Assembly: GCA_021819435.1 (NCBI GenBank)
Contig: JAKARB010000010.1
Location: 124,001-188,000 of the forward strand
Direction: 5' to 3'
DNA: 64,000 nt
Source: Pseudomonadota bacterium
GTDB taxonomy: Bacteria; Pseudomonadota; Gammaproteobacteria; Burkholderiales; Burkholderiaceae_C
Below the pieces are notes generated by a model, which saw only the letters and a list, made by a program, of their open reading frames with translations, was not told the DNA's origin and did no database searches. Shown here piece by piece: positions 45,345 through 54,291 of the stretch (position 1 is the first letter of the stretch; the number at the start of each line of letters is the position of its first letter). Made by a program: the position numbers and the translations under genes.

Positions 45345-46550
45345 ATGCCCGATTTTTCTGCTCCTGACTCAGCCTGGATCCAAGCCGCTCTGGCTCAGGC
45401 CCGCCTCGCCCAGCCCATCTCCGCCCCGAACCCCCCGGTCGGCTGTGTGATCGTGCGTGATGGCCGCCTCATCGGTCAGGGCCACACTCAGCAGGCTGGC
45501 GGCCCGCATGCCGAGGTCATGGCCATGCGCGACGTGCAGGCGCGGGGCGAAAGCCTGCGGGGGGCAACCGCCTACGTCACCCTGGAGCCTTGCTCGCACC
45601 ACGGGCGCACGCCGCCCTGTGCCGATGCGCTCATTCGCGAGGGCATCGCGCGGGTGGTCGTGGCCCTGCGTGACCCCAATCCCTTGGTGGCTGGGCAGGG
45701 CGTGGCGAGGTTGCGGGCTGCGGGCGTCGTCGTTGACGAGATCTCGCCCAATCACCCGGACGCCTTAGAGGCCCGCGAGATCAAGATTGGTTTTCTCTCG
45801 CGCATGGTGCGCCAGCGCCCCTGGGTGCGTCTGAAGGTGGCGGCTTCGCTGGATGGTCGCACGGCGCTGGACAACGGCGTCAGCCAGTGGATCACCTCGC
45901 CTGCTGCTCGCGAGGATGGGCAGCATTGGCGGGCGCGGGCCTCGGCCGTGTTGACCGGCATCGGCACCGTGCTCGACGACAACCCGCGCCTGGACGTGCG
46001 TGCTTTCGAAACGCCGCGCCAGCCCCTTCGCGTGGTGCTTGACAGCCGCTGGCGCATGCCGACTGACGCCGCCATGTTGGGCACACCAGGTGGCGTGCTG
46101 GTCGTGGGGCTGCCGCCCACCGACGATGCCGGAAAGTCCAGGCAGTCCGCGTTGCGGGATGCTGGCGCCGAGTTGCTGGAGTCCCCCTCGGGTCCGGCGA
46201 GCGGGCCTGCCCATGCGATGGGCGCGGGGGCGGGGGCCGCTGGCTTGGCAGCCCCCATGCCGACCCAGGTTGACCTCGTCTGGCTGTTGCCCGAGCTCGC
46301 CCGCCGGGGCGTCAATGAGTTGCATGTCGAGGCGGGTGCCCGACTGAATGGTCATTTGATCGCGCAGGGGTTGGCCGACGAGATCCTGGTGTATCTTGCG
46401 CCCAAGCTGCTGGGGCCTGGGCGTGCGTTGGCCGCGTTGCCGCCGCTGGTCGGTCTCGATGGCTGCTGGCAAGGTGAGATCCGCGACCTGTCGCTCGTCG
46501 GCCCCGATGTCCGGATGATCGTGCGCCCCTCTGGCCGTGAGTGCTTCTGA
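45345..46550 (+). CDS. ribD: Bifunctional diaminohydroxyphosphoribosylaminopyrimidine deaminase / 5-amino-6-(5-phosphoribosylamino)uracil reductase
   Basis: A 401-residue enzyme catalysing steps two and three of riboflavin synthesis. The N-terminal zinc deaminase has HAEVMAM (about residues 51-57) and PCSHHGRTPPC (about 77-87). The C-terminal reductase (about 150-395) has VRLKVAASLDGRTA and the GVNELHVEAG region. A Gly/Ala-rich insert of roughly 20 residues (about 288-308) interrupts the reductase domain. It is the first gene of ribD-ribC-ribBA-ribH-nusB. The ATG is chosen by alignment to the family start. Confidence 0.96.
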   Translation: MPDFSAPDSAWIQAALAQARLAQPISAPNPPVGCVIVRDGRLIGQGHTQQAGGPHAEVMAMRDVQARGESLRGATAYVTLEPCSHHGRTPPCADALIREGIARVVVALRDPNPLVAGQGVARLRAAGVVVDEISPNHPDALEAREIKIGFLSRMVRQRPWVRLKVAASLDGRTALDNGVSQWITSPAAREDGQHWRARASAVLTGIGTVLDDNPRLDVRAFETPRQPLRVVLDSRWRMPTDAAMLGTPGGVLVVGLPPTDDAGKSRQSALRDAGAELLESPSGPASGPAHAMGAGAGAAGLAAPMPTQVDLVWLLPELARRGVNELHVEAGARLNGHLIAQGLADEILVYLAPKLLGPGRALAALPPLVGLDGCWQGEIRDLSLVGPDVRMIVRPSGRECF

Positions 46551-46591
46551 CGCCCAGCTCCTTTTCGAAGTTCCCAACCGAATTCCAGCCC

Positions 46592-47230
46592 ATGTTCACC
46601 GGCATCATCACTGGCGTTGGCCAGATCACCGACAACCAGCCCCTGGGCGACCAGCCCACCCACGGCAGGCGCCTGACAATCCTGGCTCCGGCCGGTTACC
46701 TGGAGGGTGTGGGCCTGGGCGACAGCATCGCCATCAACGGCGCCTGCATGACGGTCACGACCTTCGACGCTGCGGCCAGCCGCTTCACCATCGATGTTTC
46801 GGCTGAGAGCCTGGCGCGCACCGTGGGCCTGGCGGGCAGTGGTCATCGCGTCAACCTGGAGCAGGCGCTGCGTTCGCACGACCGCCTGGGGGGGCACATC
46901 GTCACCGGCCACGTTGATGGCGTGGGCGATGTGACGGTGTTCGAGCCGGTGGGCGAGTCGTGGTTGCTGCGCATCCGCGCGCCCAAGGCCTTGGCGCGCT
47001 TCCTTGCCTACAAGGGCTCGATCACCGTCAACGGCGTGAGCCTGACCGTCAACCGTGTGCAGGATGCCGCCGATGGCAGCACCGAGTTCGACATCAACCT
47101 GATCCCGCATACCATCGAAAACACGGCGCTGGGCGAGCTCAAGGCAGGCTCGCGCGTCAACCTCGAGGTCGACCTGATCGCGCGCTACGTGGAGCGCATG
47201 CTGTCTGCCGACGGGCGCCTGCTGGGCTGA
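46592..47230 (+). CDS. ribC: Riboflavin synthase, alpha subunit
   Basis: A 212-residue protein with the two internally repeated lumazine-binding barrels. MFTGIITGVGQI opens the first and the GGHIVTGHVDGVG block opens the second. It dismutates two lumazine molecules to riboflavin. Start and length match the family. Gene naming differs between species (ribE or ribC). Confidence 0.97.
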   Translation: MFTGIITGVGQITDNQPLGDQPTHGRRLTILAPAGYLEGVGLGDSIAINGACMTVTTFDAAASRFTIDVSAESLARTVGLAGSGHRVNLEQALRSHDRLGGHIVTGHVDGVGDVTVFEPVGESWLLRIRAPKALARFLAYKGSITVNGVSLTVNRVQDAADGSTEFDINLIPHTIENTALGELKAGSRVNLEVDLIARYVERMLSADGRLLG

Positions 47231-47258
47231 GCCAGGGCGAGTCGCCAGGCCCCCGACA

Positions 47259-47316
47259 CGCCAGGCGCTCCTGCCTGGCGAAATCCCGCGCAGAAATCTA
47301 CCGTCTTTTTCTGCGC
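47259..47316 (+). other. Two tandem hairpins in the ribC-ribBA gap
   Basis: CGCCAGGC/GCCTGGCG (47259-47280, loop GCTCCT) is followed by GCGCAGAAA/TTTCTGCGC (47288-47316, 10-nt loop). They occupy the middle of a 160-bp gap inside the riboflavin operon. Neither is followed by a T tract, so processing or partial attenuation is more likely than full termination. Confidence 0.5.
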
Positions 47317-47390
47317 TATGTCCCCGTGCCAGATCGGTTCTACCCCGGGTTTGTCCCCTCGGGGTGCCGCCGCCCGCCTACAATCGCGGG

Positions 47391-48521
47391 ATGCCGATTT
47401 CACCCATCCCCGAGCTGATCGCCGAGCTGGCCGCTGGCCGCATGGTCATCCTGGTTGACGAAGAAGACCGCGAGAACGAGGGCGACCTGGTCATGGCGTC
47501 CGACCACGTCACGCCCGAAGCCATCAACTTCATGGCCAAGTACGGTCGCGGCCTGATCTGCCTGACGCTCACGCGTGAGCATTGCGAGCGCCTGCAGCTG
47601 CCCCCCATGGCCACGCGCAACGGCACGAAGCACGGCACGGCTTTCACGGTGTCCATCGAGGCCGTCGAGGGGGTGACCACCGGCATCTCGGCCGCCGACC
47701 GCGCCCGCACCGTGCAGGCCGCTGTCGCGCCCAATGCCAAGCCCACCGACCTGGTGCAGCCTGGCCACATCTTCCCCTTGCAGGCCAAGGACGGCGGCGT
47801 GCTCATGCGCGCCGGCCACACCGAGGCGGGCTGCGACCTGACCGCCATGGCCGGGCTCACGCCCTCGTCCGTGATCTGCGAGATCATGAACGACGATGGC
47901 ACCATGGCCCGCCTGCCCGACCTGGAGGTCTTCGCCAAGGAGCACGGTCTGAAGATCGGCACCATCGCCGACCTCATCCAGTACCGCAGCCGCAACGAGA
48001 GCCTGATCGAGCACGTCGGCCGCCGCACCATGCAGACGCCTGAGGGCGCTTTCGACACCCGCGTTTTCAAGGACCGCACTGGCGCCGTGCACATGGCTCT
48101 GAGCCTGGGCCTCGAGGGCAGCAAGCCCGGCCGCGACGATGAAGTGCTGGTGCGTGTGCACGAGCCGCTGTCCGTGCTTGACTGGCTGGATGCTGGCAGC
48201 CGCAGCCATTCGTGGCCACTCCCCAAGGCTCTCGCCGCCGTGCGCGAGGCCGGCCGTGGCGTGGTGGTGCTGCTCAACGTGGGCGACGACCCTGAGCGTT
48301 TGCTCGACCGGGTGTTGCCCGCCGATCCGCAGGCCGCCCCCAAGACTCCGGCTGACCTGCGCACCTACGGCGTGGGTGCCCAGATCCTCAAGACCCTGGG
48401 CGTGCAGCGCATGCGCTTGATGGGCAACCAGCAGCGCCTGCCCAGCATGGTTGGCTATGGCCTGGAGGTCAGCGGTTTCTTGACTGCCGACGGCCAGAGC
48501 CTGCCGGTGCCTCACGCCTGA
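47391..48521 (+). CDS. ribBA: 3,4-dihydroxy-2-butanone-4-phosphate synthase with degenerate GTP cyclohydrolase II domain
   Basis: A 376-residue protein. Residues 1-200 are an intact RibB domain (VDEEDRENEGDLVMA, HGTAFTVSIEA, PGHIFPLQA, HTEAGCDLTAMAGL), which makes the four-carbon unit of riboflavin. Residues about 205-365 have the RibA fold. However, the catalytic and zinc segment that should read RVHSECLTGD plus CDCG is replaced by RVHEPLSVLDWLDAG, without cysteines. The second activity is therefore probably lost, and a separate ribA is expected elsewhere. A TACAAT box ends only 6 bases before the ATG, so a leaderless transcript is possible. Confidence 0.93.
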   Translation: MPISPIPELIAELAAGRMVILVDEEDRENEGDLVMASDHVTPEAINFMAKYGRGLICLTLTREHCERLQLPPMATRNGTKHGTAFTVSIEAVEGVTTGISAADRARTVQAAVAPNAKPTDLVQPGHIFPLQAKDGGVLMRAGHTEAGCDLTAMAGLTPSSVICEIMNDDGTMARLPDLEVFAKEHGLKIGTIADLIQYRSRNESLIEHVGRRTMQTPEGAFDTRVFKDRTGAVHMALSLGLEGSKPGRDDEVLVRVHEPLSVLDWLDAGSRSHSWPLPKALAAVREAGRGVVVLLNVGDDPERLLDRVLPADPQAAPKTPADLRTYGVGAQILKTLGVQRMRLMGNQQRLPSMVGYGLEVSGFLTADGQSLPVPHA

Positions 48522-48607
48522 GGCGTCGCCGGCATCGCTCGCTCCTCGCATTTTTCGGCTTGTTCTTTCCTTCGTTCTTTATTCACGCTCTTTAGATTGG
48601 ATCCCTC

Positions 48608-49072
48608 ATGCAAGGCGCTGACAAAGGTACCGCCAACCGCCTCGACGGCCATGACCTGCGGGTCGGGCTTGTTCAGGCCCGTTTCAACGACGACCTCACC
48701 GGTCGCCTCGCCACCGTCTGCATCGACGAGCTGCTCGCCCTGGGCGTGCAGCGCAAGCACATCACCCACGTGACCGTGCCGGGCGCCCTGGAGGTGCCGG
48801 TGGCACTGCAGGCCATGGCCGACAGCGAGCGCTACGACGCCCTGGTCGCGCTGGGCTGCATCATCCGTGGCGAGACCTATCACTTCGAGCTCGTGTCCAA
48901 CGAGAGCGGCGCGGGCGTCACCCGTGTCAGCCTGGATCACCACGTGCCCATCGCCAACTGCATCCTCACCGTCGAGAACCAGGCGCAGGCCGAGGCCCGT
49001 GTCGAGGAAAAGGGCCGTGACGCCGCGCGCGTCGCCGTCGAGATGGCCAACCTGCTGGACGACCTGCTGTGA
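48608..49072 (+). CDS. ribH: 6,7-dimethyl-8-ribityllumazine synthase
   Basis: A 154-residue protein that condenses the RibB and RibD products to lumazine. Family motifs are [24 protein letters not shown] and [14 protein letters not shown], with the catalytic His in the last. It overlaps nusB by 4 bases (GTGA). Confidence 0.98.
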   Translation: MQGADKGTANRLDGHDLRVGLVQARFNDDLTGRLATVCIDELLALGVQRKHITHVTVPGALEVPVALQAMADSERYDALVALGCIIRGETYHFELVSNESGAGVTRVSLDHHVPIANCILTVENQAQAEARVEEKGRDAARVAVEMANLLDDLL

Positions 49073-49602
49073 GCGACGTGACCTCCACCCCTCCTGGCAG
49101 TTCCCCTGACGACGCTCGCAGTGAGCGCAACGGCCACGCCTCGGCCCCCCCGCGCGACCGCGCCAAGTCTTCGCGCCGGCGCGCTCGCGAGTACGCGCTG
49201 CAAGGCCTCTACGAGTGGCAACTCAACCCTCGTGACCCGGCTGCCATCGACGCCGACCTGCGCGACGCGCCCGAGTTCGCCAAGTGCGACCGTGGTCACT
49301 ACGATGCCCTGCTGCATGGCTGCATCGAGCAGGCTGCTCAATTGGATGCTGCGCTGCTCAAGTTTCTGGACCGTTCGGTCGAAGAACTCTCACCTGTCGA
49401 GCACGCGGTGCTGTGGATCGGGGCCTACGAGCTCAGCCACTGCCTGGACGTGCCCTACAAGGTTGCGATCAACGAGGCGGTCGAGCTGGCCAAGTCGTTT
49501 GGCGGCACCGATGGCCACAAGTTCGTCAACGGTGTGCTGGACCACCTGGCCCCTGGCCTGCGTCCCGATGAAGTGAAGGCGGCGCGTCCGAAGCAACGTT
49601 GA
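49069..49602 (+). CDS. nusB: Transcription antitermination protein NusB
   Basis: A 177-residue helical protein that binds boxA RNA with S10 in rRNA antitermination. The family opening [17 protein letters not shown] is near residue 28, and [18 protein letters not shown] and [10 protein letters not shown] lie near the C-terminus. It starts at a GTG that overlaps the ribH stop. The first 25 residues are a Ser/Pro-rich extension. ribH-nusB coupling is widely conserved. Confidence 0.96.
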   Translation: MSDVTSTPPGSSPDDARSERNGHASAPPRDRAKSSRRRAREYALQGLYEWQLNPRDPAAIDADLRDAPEFAKCDRGHYDALLHGCIEQAAQLDAALLKFLDRSVEELSPVEHAVLWIGAYELSHCLDVPYKVAINEAVELAKSFGGTDGHKFVNGVLDHLAPGLRPDEVKAARPKQR

Positions 49603-49652
49603 GCTCAGCTCCGCTGAAAGGCGGTCGTTCAGGGATCAGGGGTCTCTTTCAC

Positions 49653-50822
49653 GTGTCAACGCCTTCTTCGCCACATGCGGTCACCCAGCCTCTTGAAGAT
49701 GAGGTTGATCGGCTCGTGGTCGATGACATCGACACGATTTCTGAGACGCGCCCGCTGCCCGAGCCCGACCCGGCCGAGTTGCGCCGCGTGCCGCCGGAGG
49801 CGCTGCCGACCATCGGGCACATCGGGCGTTATGCGCTGAAGTACGTGATCGGCGAGGGCGGCCTGGGCACCGTTTACGCGGCGCACGACACCCTGTTGTC
49901 GCGCTTGATCGCCATCAAGACGCTGAACGTGCACCTGCCTGCGGCCGAGCGCGAGCAGTTTGACAAGCTGGTGCTGCACGAGGCGCGCGCCTCGGCCGGC
50001 TTGAATCACACCTACATCGTCACCGTGCACGATGCCGGCACGAGCGAGCAAGGCAGCTACATCGCCATGGAGTTGCTCAAGGGGCGCGACTTGCGCCACC
50101 TGATGTCCATGGGCTGGAGGCCGACGCCGGAGCAGGCGGCCCTCATCGTGCGGCGCGTGGCCGATGCGCTGTCCTACGCCCATCACAAGGGCGTGATTCA
50201 CCGCGACATCAAGCCGGCCAACATCTTCATGGTTGGGCGCACGCAGCCGCGCGTGCTGGACTTCGGCATCGCGCGCATCCGCCAGGTCGAGGCGCTGGCC
50301 CAGCGCGACGACGATGCCAGCCGTTTCCAGGAGCTCATCGGCGGCTCGCCCTTCTACATGGCGCCCGAGCTGGTGCGCCGCGAGCAGGGCGATCAGCGCG
50401 TTGATGTGTACGCACTGGGCGTGGTGCTCTACGAGCTGCTGGCCGGCCGGCGTGCGTTCACGGGCGGCTCGCTTGACGAGATCGCCGATGCGGTGCTGCA
50501 CCAGCCGGTCAGGCCCGTGCACGAGGTCAACCCGGAGGTCCCGCGCGAGCTCTCGGCCATCGTGGCCCAGGCGATGCACCGCGACGTGTCTCAGCGCCAT
50601 CGTTCAGCGCGGCGCCTGTCGCATGCGTTGCGCGACTGGCTGGATGGCATCGACGGCAGCAGACCCGTGCGCTCGTTGGGCTCTGAGATGGCACCTCGGC
50701 GCTCCCACCGACCTGCGCTGTGGCGGCAGCCCCTGGTTTGGTTGCTGGCCATCAGCTTCGTGGGCCTCGTCGTGGCCTTGGTCGGGGTGTTCTGGCCGGG
50801 GGGCGTGCGCGGCGGGCTCTGA
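49653..50822 (+). CDS. Eukaryotic-type serine/threonine protein kinase, C-terminal membrane anchor
   Basis: A 389-residue kinase starting at GTG, with AGGGGT upstream. The glycine loop GEGGLGTVY is at about residues 68-76, the VAIK-type lysine at 89 (LIAIKTL), the catalytic VIHRDIKPAN at 181-190, DFGIAR at 203-208 and MAPE near 228. All key residues are present, so it should be active. Residues 1-55 are acidic and disordered. A single transmembrane helix lies at about 358-378 with almost nothing after it, so there is no extracellular sensor domain. Substrates are unknown. It lies between nusB and the convergent ppx. Confidence 0.92.
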   Translation: MSTPSSPHAVTQPLEDEVDRLVVDDIDTISETRPLPEPDPAELRRVPPEALPTIGHIGRYALKYVIGEGGLGTVYAAHDTLLSRLIAIKTLNVHLPAAEREQFDKLVLHEARASAGLNHTYIVTVHDAGTSEQGSYIAMELLKGRDLRHLMSMGWRPTPEQAALIVRRVADALSYAHHKGVIHRDIKPANIFMVGRTQPRVLDFGIARIRQVEALAQRDDDASRFQELIGGSPFYMAPELVRREQGDQRVDVYALGVVLYELLAGRRAFTGGSLDEIADAVLHQPVRPVHEVNPEVPRELSAIVAQAMHRDVSQRHRSARRLSHALRDWLDGIDGSRPVRSLGSEMAPRRSHRPALWRQPLVWLLAISFVGLVVALVGVFWPGGVRGGL

Positions 50823-50850
50823 GCGCACGGGCAGGCTGAGCTGGCCTTCG

Positions 50851-52431
50851 TCAGCCTTTGCTGAGTTCCACCTCCAACCTGCGGTCGCCCTGACCAGCCC
50901 AACGCCGGATTTCGTCGTCGAGCAGGTGCAGCGTGCGCGGGTGCTGTTGCGCCCAGGTGCGTGACAGCAGCAGCTTGACCGTGCCCGAGCGCGTCGGTTG
51001 AAGCGAGGCCACCTGTTCGGGCAGCTCCATGCGCGCATGGTGCAGGATGAGGGCCAGGCGCAAGCACAGCACCTGCGACATCAGCACCGTGTCATGCTGG
51101 TGCTCGGCCAGCTTGATGAGCTCGCCACGCTGCCCCAGCGCCAGGGTGGCCAGCCTGCGCAGTTGCGACTGCGAGAAGCCCGACGCGTCGACGTGGCCCA
51201 GCAGGTAGGCGCTGTGGCGGTGGTGGTCGTGGTGGGACACCATCATGCCGATCTCGTGCAGCGCGGCGGCCCAGCCCAGTTCGCGGGTGTGTTCGCCATC
51301 GGTGCTGGCTTGGGGCTCCGCCAGGCCGTGCCACAGCAGCAGGGCACGTTGGCGCACGCGGGCCGCTTGGCCTGCATCGACCTGGAAGCGGCGTTGCAAC
51401 TCGCGCACCGAGGTGTCGCGCGGGTCAGGCTGGCGGTGGTCTCGCGTGGCCTCGATGCGGTCGTCCAGGTCGAAGATGACGCCCTGACGCAGCGCCCCCC
51501 GTGCCGGTCGCATCACCTCGATGCCAAAGTGCTGCGACAAGGTGTAGAGGATGCTCAGGCCGCCGCCCAGCACGGCCTTGCGTTCGGGCTTGAGGCCGGG
51601 CAGGGTGAGGTTTTCGGCGTTGCCGGCTTCCAGGCAGCGCTCGATGCACCAGCGCAGGCCCTCGGGCGTGATGCTGCCATCGGTGATGCCATTGGCCGCG
51701 AGGATCTGCGCCACCGCGCCCACCGTGCCAGAAGAGCCCAGTGCCTCGGCCCAGGCCTCACGCGGGAAGTGCGTGAGCGCTTCTTCGAGCTCGGCCCCAG
51801 CGTCGATTTGAGCCGCGCGGAAGTTGTCGGCCGTGTAGATGCCCTGCGGAAAGTGCTGCATCGACAGGCTCACGCTGCCAACCGCGAACGATTCGACCTG
51901 GCGCGCGCGGCGGCCCGTGCCGAGGATCATTTCGGTGGAACGGCCACCGATGTCGATGACCAGCCGTGGCAACTCGCTGGGTTGCAGTCGCGAGACGCCC
52001 TGGTAGATCAGGCGGGCTTCTTCGCGGCCGGAGACGACCTCGATGGGCCAGCCCAGCACCCGGTTGCCGCGCTGCAAGAAGGCGTCGCGGTTGCGCGCCT
52101 CGCGCAGCGTTTGCGTCGCCACGGCGCGCACCTGCCAGGGTTCGAAGCCTTTCAAGCGTTGGGCGAAGGTGGCCAGGCAGGCCAGGCCGCGTTGCGTGGC
52201 TTCTTCTGTCAGCATGCCCCGGCTGTCCAGGCCGGCGCCCAGGCGCACCGTTTCCTTCAGGTAGTCGATGCGCTTGTACTTGCCTTTGCTGACCTGGGCG
52301 ATTTCCAGCCGGAAGCTGTTGGAGCCCATGTCGATGGCGGCCAGCAGGTCGGTGGGGCGGCTGCGGTCTGCTGCGGCGGTCGATTCGGTGGGGCGGGATT
52401 TGGCGGATGCGGGGCGCGATGCGAGGCTCAT
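50851..52431 (-). CDS. ppx: Ppx/GppA family exopolyphosphatase
   Basis: A 526-residue enzyme of the ASKHA fold. AAIDMGSNSFRLEIA (about residues 31-45), SGREEARLIYQGV and VIDIGGRSTEMILG are the phosphate-binding and catalytic segments. A C-terminal HD-like helical domain includes AALHEIGMMVSHHDHHRHSAY. It degrades inorganic polyphosphate and may also act on pppGpp. Its first 25 residues are Ser/Ala/Arg-rich. It is convergent with the kinase gene. Confidence 0.93.
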   Translation of the reverse strand: MSLASRPASAKSRPTESTAAADRSRPTDLLAAIDMGSNSFRLEIAQVSKGKYKRIDYLKETVRLGAGLDSRGMLTEEATQRGLACLATFAQRLKGFEPWQVRAVATQTLREARNRDAFLQRGNRVLGWPIEVVSGREEARLIYQGVSRLQPSELPRLVIDIGGRSTEMILGTGRRARQVESFAVGSVSLSMQHFPQGIYTADNFRAAQIDAGAELEEALTHFPREAWAEALGSSGTVGAVAQILAANGITDGSITPEGLRWCIERCLEAGNAENLTLPGLKPERKAVLGGGLSILYTLSQHFGIEVMRPARGALRQGVIFDLDDRIEATRDHRQPDPRDTSVRELQRRFQVDAGQAARVRQRALLLWHGLAEPQASTDGEHTRELGWAAALHEIGMMVSHHDHHRHSAYLLGHVDASGFSQSQLRRLATLALGQRGELIKLAEHQHDTVLMSQVLCLRLALILHHARMELPEQVASLQPTRSGTVKLLLSRTWAQQHPRTLHLLDDEIRRWAGQGDRRLEVELSKG

Positions 52432-52512
52432 GGTCGCCTATTGTGGCCGCATTGTGTGACGGGCCGGGTGAACGCGCCAAGGGGGGTTTGACACGGTTGC
52501 TAAGATGAGGCC

Positions 52513-53418
52513 ATGACCCTGACCTACATCATGGCTGCCACGCTGTTCGGCGGCCTGGTTTCCGTGTTGCTGGCCGCTGGCCTGTCTGCCCCTTTGTTGG
52601 GCTTGATCGTGCGCCACCTGGTGAGCCTGTCAACCGGGGTGCTGCTGGGCACGGCGCTGCTGCATGTGCTGCCCGAGGCCTTCGAGTCGGACGTGGAGCC
52701 CCATGCGCTGTTCCTGACCCTGCTGGGCGGCCTGATGTTCTTTTTCCTGCTGGAGAAGGCCGAACTGTATCGCCATGGCCACCACCATGAGCACGACCAC
52801 CACGACCACCACCACGGCTTCGATGCGGAACAGGCCGGCCGAGGCGGCTGGAGTGTGCTGGTCGGCGACAGCATCCACAACTTCTGCGACGGGGTGCTGA
52901 TCGCCGCGTCCTTCCTGGTCGACACGCATGTCGGCGCGGTCACGGCGATGGCCGTCATCGCGCACGAGATCCCGCAGGAAGTGGGCGACTACATCGTGCT
53001 GATCAACGCCGGCTTCTCGCGTGCGCGTGCGCTGGTCTACAACCTGATCTCAGGCATGGCCGCCGTGGTGGGTGGGGTGCTGGGCTACTTCCTCATCGAG
53101 CCCTGGCAGCACCTGCTGCCCTACCTGACGGTGCTCGCGGCCAGCAGCTTCGTGTACGTGGCCGTGGCCGACCTGATCCCGCAATTGCAAAAGCGGCTGC
53201 GTCTGCGCGACACGGTCTTGCAGATCGTGTGGCTGGCGGTGGGGCTGGGCTTCATCGGCCTGATCACCGGTGGGCTGCACGGCGGGCATGAGCACGGGCA
53301 TGGTCATGAGAAAGCCGGTCAGCCTCCGGTGCAGACCTCAGGCAGGTCGCCAGCGGGTGGCGGCCACCCCGGCGGCCACGATGAGGGCCATGCCCATCAG
53401 CGTGTCCCAGCCGAGTGA
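52513..53418 (+). CDS. ZIP family metal transporter
   Basis: A 301-residue inner-membrane protein with about eight helices and a cytoplasmic His-rich loop (HGHHHEHDHHDHHHG, about residues 88-102). The ZIP metal-site motifs are HNFCDGVLIAASF and HEIPQEVGDY. It probably imports zinc or another divalent metal. The C-terminal tail is again His/Gly-rich. The last 81 bases overlap, in antisense, the end of the EamA transporter gene, so the tail may be a recent extension. Confidence 0.93.
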   Translation: MTLTYIMAATLFGGLVSVLLAAGLSAPLLGLIVRHLVSLSTGVLLGTALLHVLPEAFESDVEPHALFLTLLGGLMFFFLLEKAELYRHGHHHEHDHHDHHHGFDAEQAGRGGWSVLVGDSIHNFCDGVLIAASFLVDTHVGAVTAMAVIAHEIPQEVGDYIVLINAGFSRARALVYNLISGMAAVVGGVLGYFLIEPWQHLLPYLTVLAASSFVYVAVADLIPQLQKRLRLRDTVLQIVWLAVGLGFIGLITGGLHGGHEHGHGHEKAGQPPVQTSGRSPAGGGHPGGHDEGHAHQRVPAE

Positions 53419-54225
53419 CTCGCCAAACAGCAGCACGCCTAACAGGCTGGCGTGCACGATGCCCAGGTACTGCAGGCTGGCGTTGACCAGCATCGAGCCG
53501 CGCGCGTAGGCCCGCGTCATCAGCAGTTGGGCGATGGTGGCGAAGGCCCCCACGCCGACGAGTTCGAGCCAGGCCAGCCAGGGTATGTCGGCCAGGGCGC
53601 TGGGATTGCCCTGGCCCGGGATGAGCCAGGTGAGCGCACCCAGCAGCGTGCCCATGACCGAGAACCAGAACACCACGCGCACCTCGGGCTCGCCCAGGCG
53701 GCCCAGCGCCGTGACTTGCACATAGGCTGTCGCCGCGAGCATGCCCGAGGCCACGCCCAGCAGCCCGGCGAAGAGTTGGTCGCGCGCGAGGGTGGGGTGC
53801 AGCACCAGCGCCACGCCCGCGAACCCGACGGCGATCGCGGCCACCAGGCGCACCTCGACCTGGGCGGTGCGCCACAGCGCCGCGCGCAGCAGCAGGAACA
53901 CCGCGATCCACACCGAGGACATGTAGTTGAGCGTGACGGCGGTGGCCAGCGGCAGGTGCCCGATGCAGTAGAACCACAGCGACAGGGCCAGCACACCCGC
54001 CAGGCCACGCTGCACATGCAGGCGCGGCACGGCGGTGCGCAAGGGCGTGGCCGACTGCCAGGCGATGCCGGCCATGATGATCGCGCCCACCAGCCCGCGC
54101 GCGCTGACCACGGCCGCCGTGCCGAAATGGGCTGAGGCCAGTTTCACGCACACGCCCATGCAGGCGAACAGCACGGTGGCCAGCACCATTTGCAGGTAGG
54201 GCGAGGCGTGGGCCCGGGAGGGCAT
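53338..54225 (-). CDS. DMT/EamA family transporter
   Basis: A 295-residue membrane protein with ten predicted helices arranged as two EamA repeats (about residues 10-140 and 150-285). The substrate is not predictable; EamA proteins export small metabolites. The ATG at 54225 replaces an upstream TTG. The 3' end overlaps the ZIP gene on the opposite strand. Confidence 0.9.
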   Translation of the reverse strand: MPSRAHASPYLQMVLATVLFACMGVCVKLASAHFGTAAVVSARGLVGAIIMAGIAWQSATPLRTAVPRLHVQRGLAGVLALSLWFYCIGHLPLATAVTLNYMSSVWIAVFLLLRAALWRTAQVEVRLVAAIAVGFAGVALVLHPTLARDQLFAGLLGVASGMLAATAYVQVTALGRLGEPEVRVVFWFSVMGTLLGALTWLIPGQGNPSALADIPWLAWLELVGVGAFATIAQLLMTRAYARGSMLVNASLQYLGIVHASLLGVLLFGESLGWDTLMGMALIVAAGVAATRWRPA

Positions 54226-54291
54226 CAACGCTTGTCGGTGCACCAACTCTCACCCCGATCCAGCGACCACCGTAGATCCGGCTTTGCCGGG

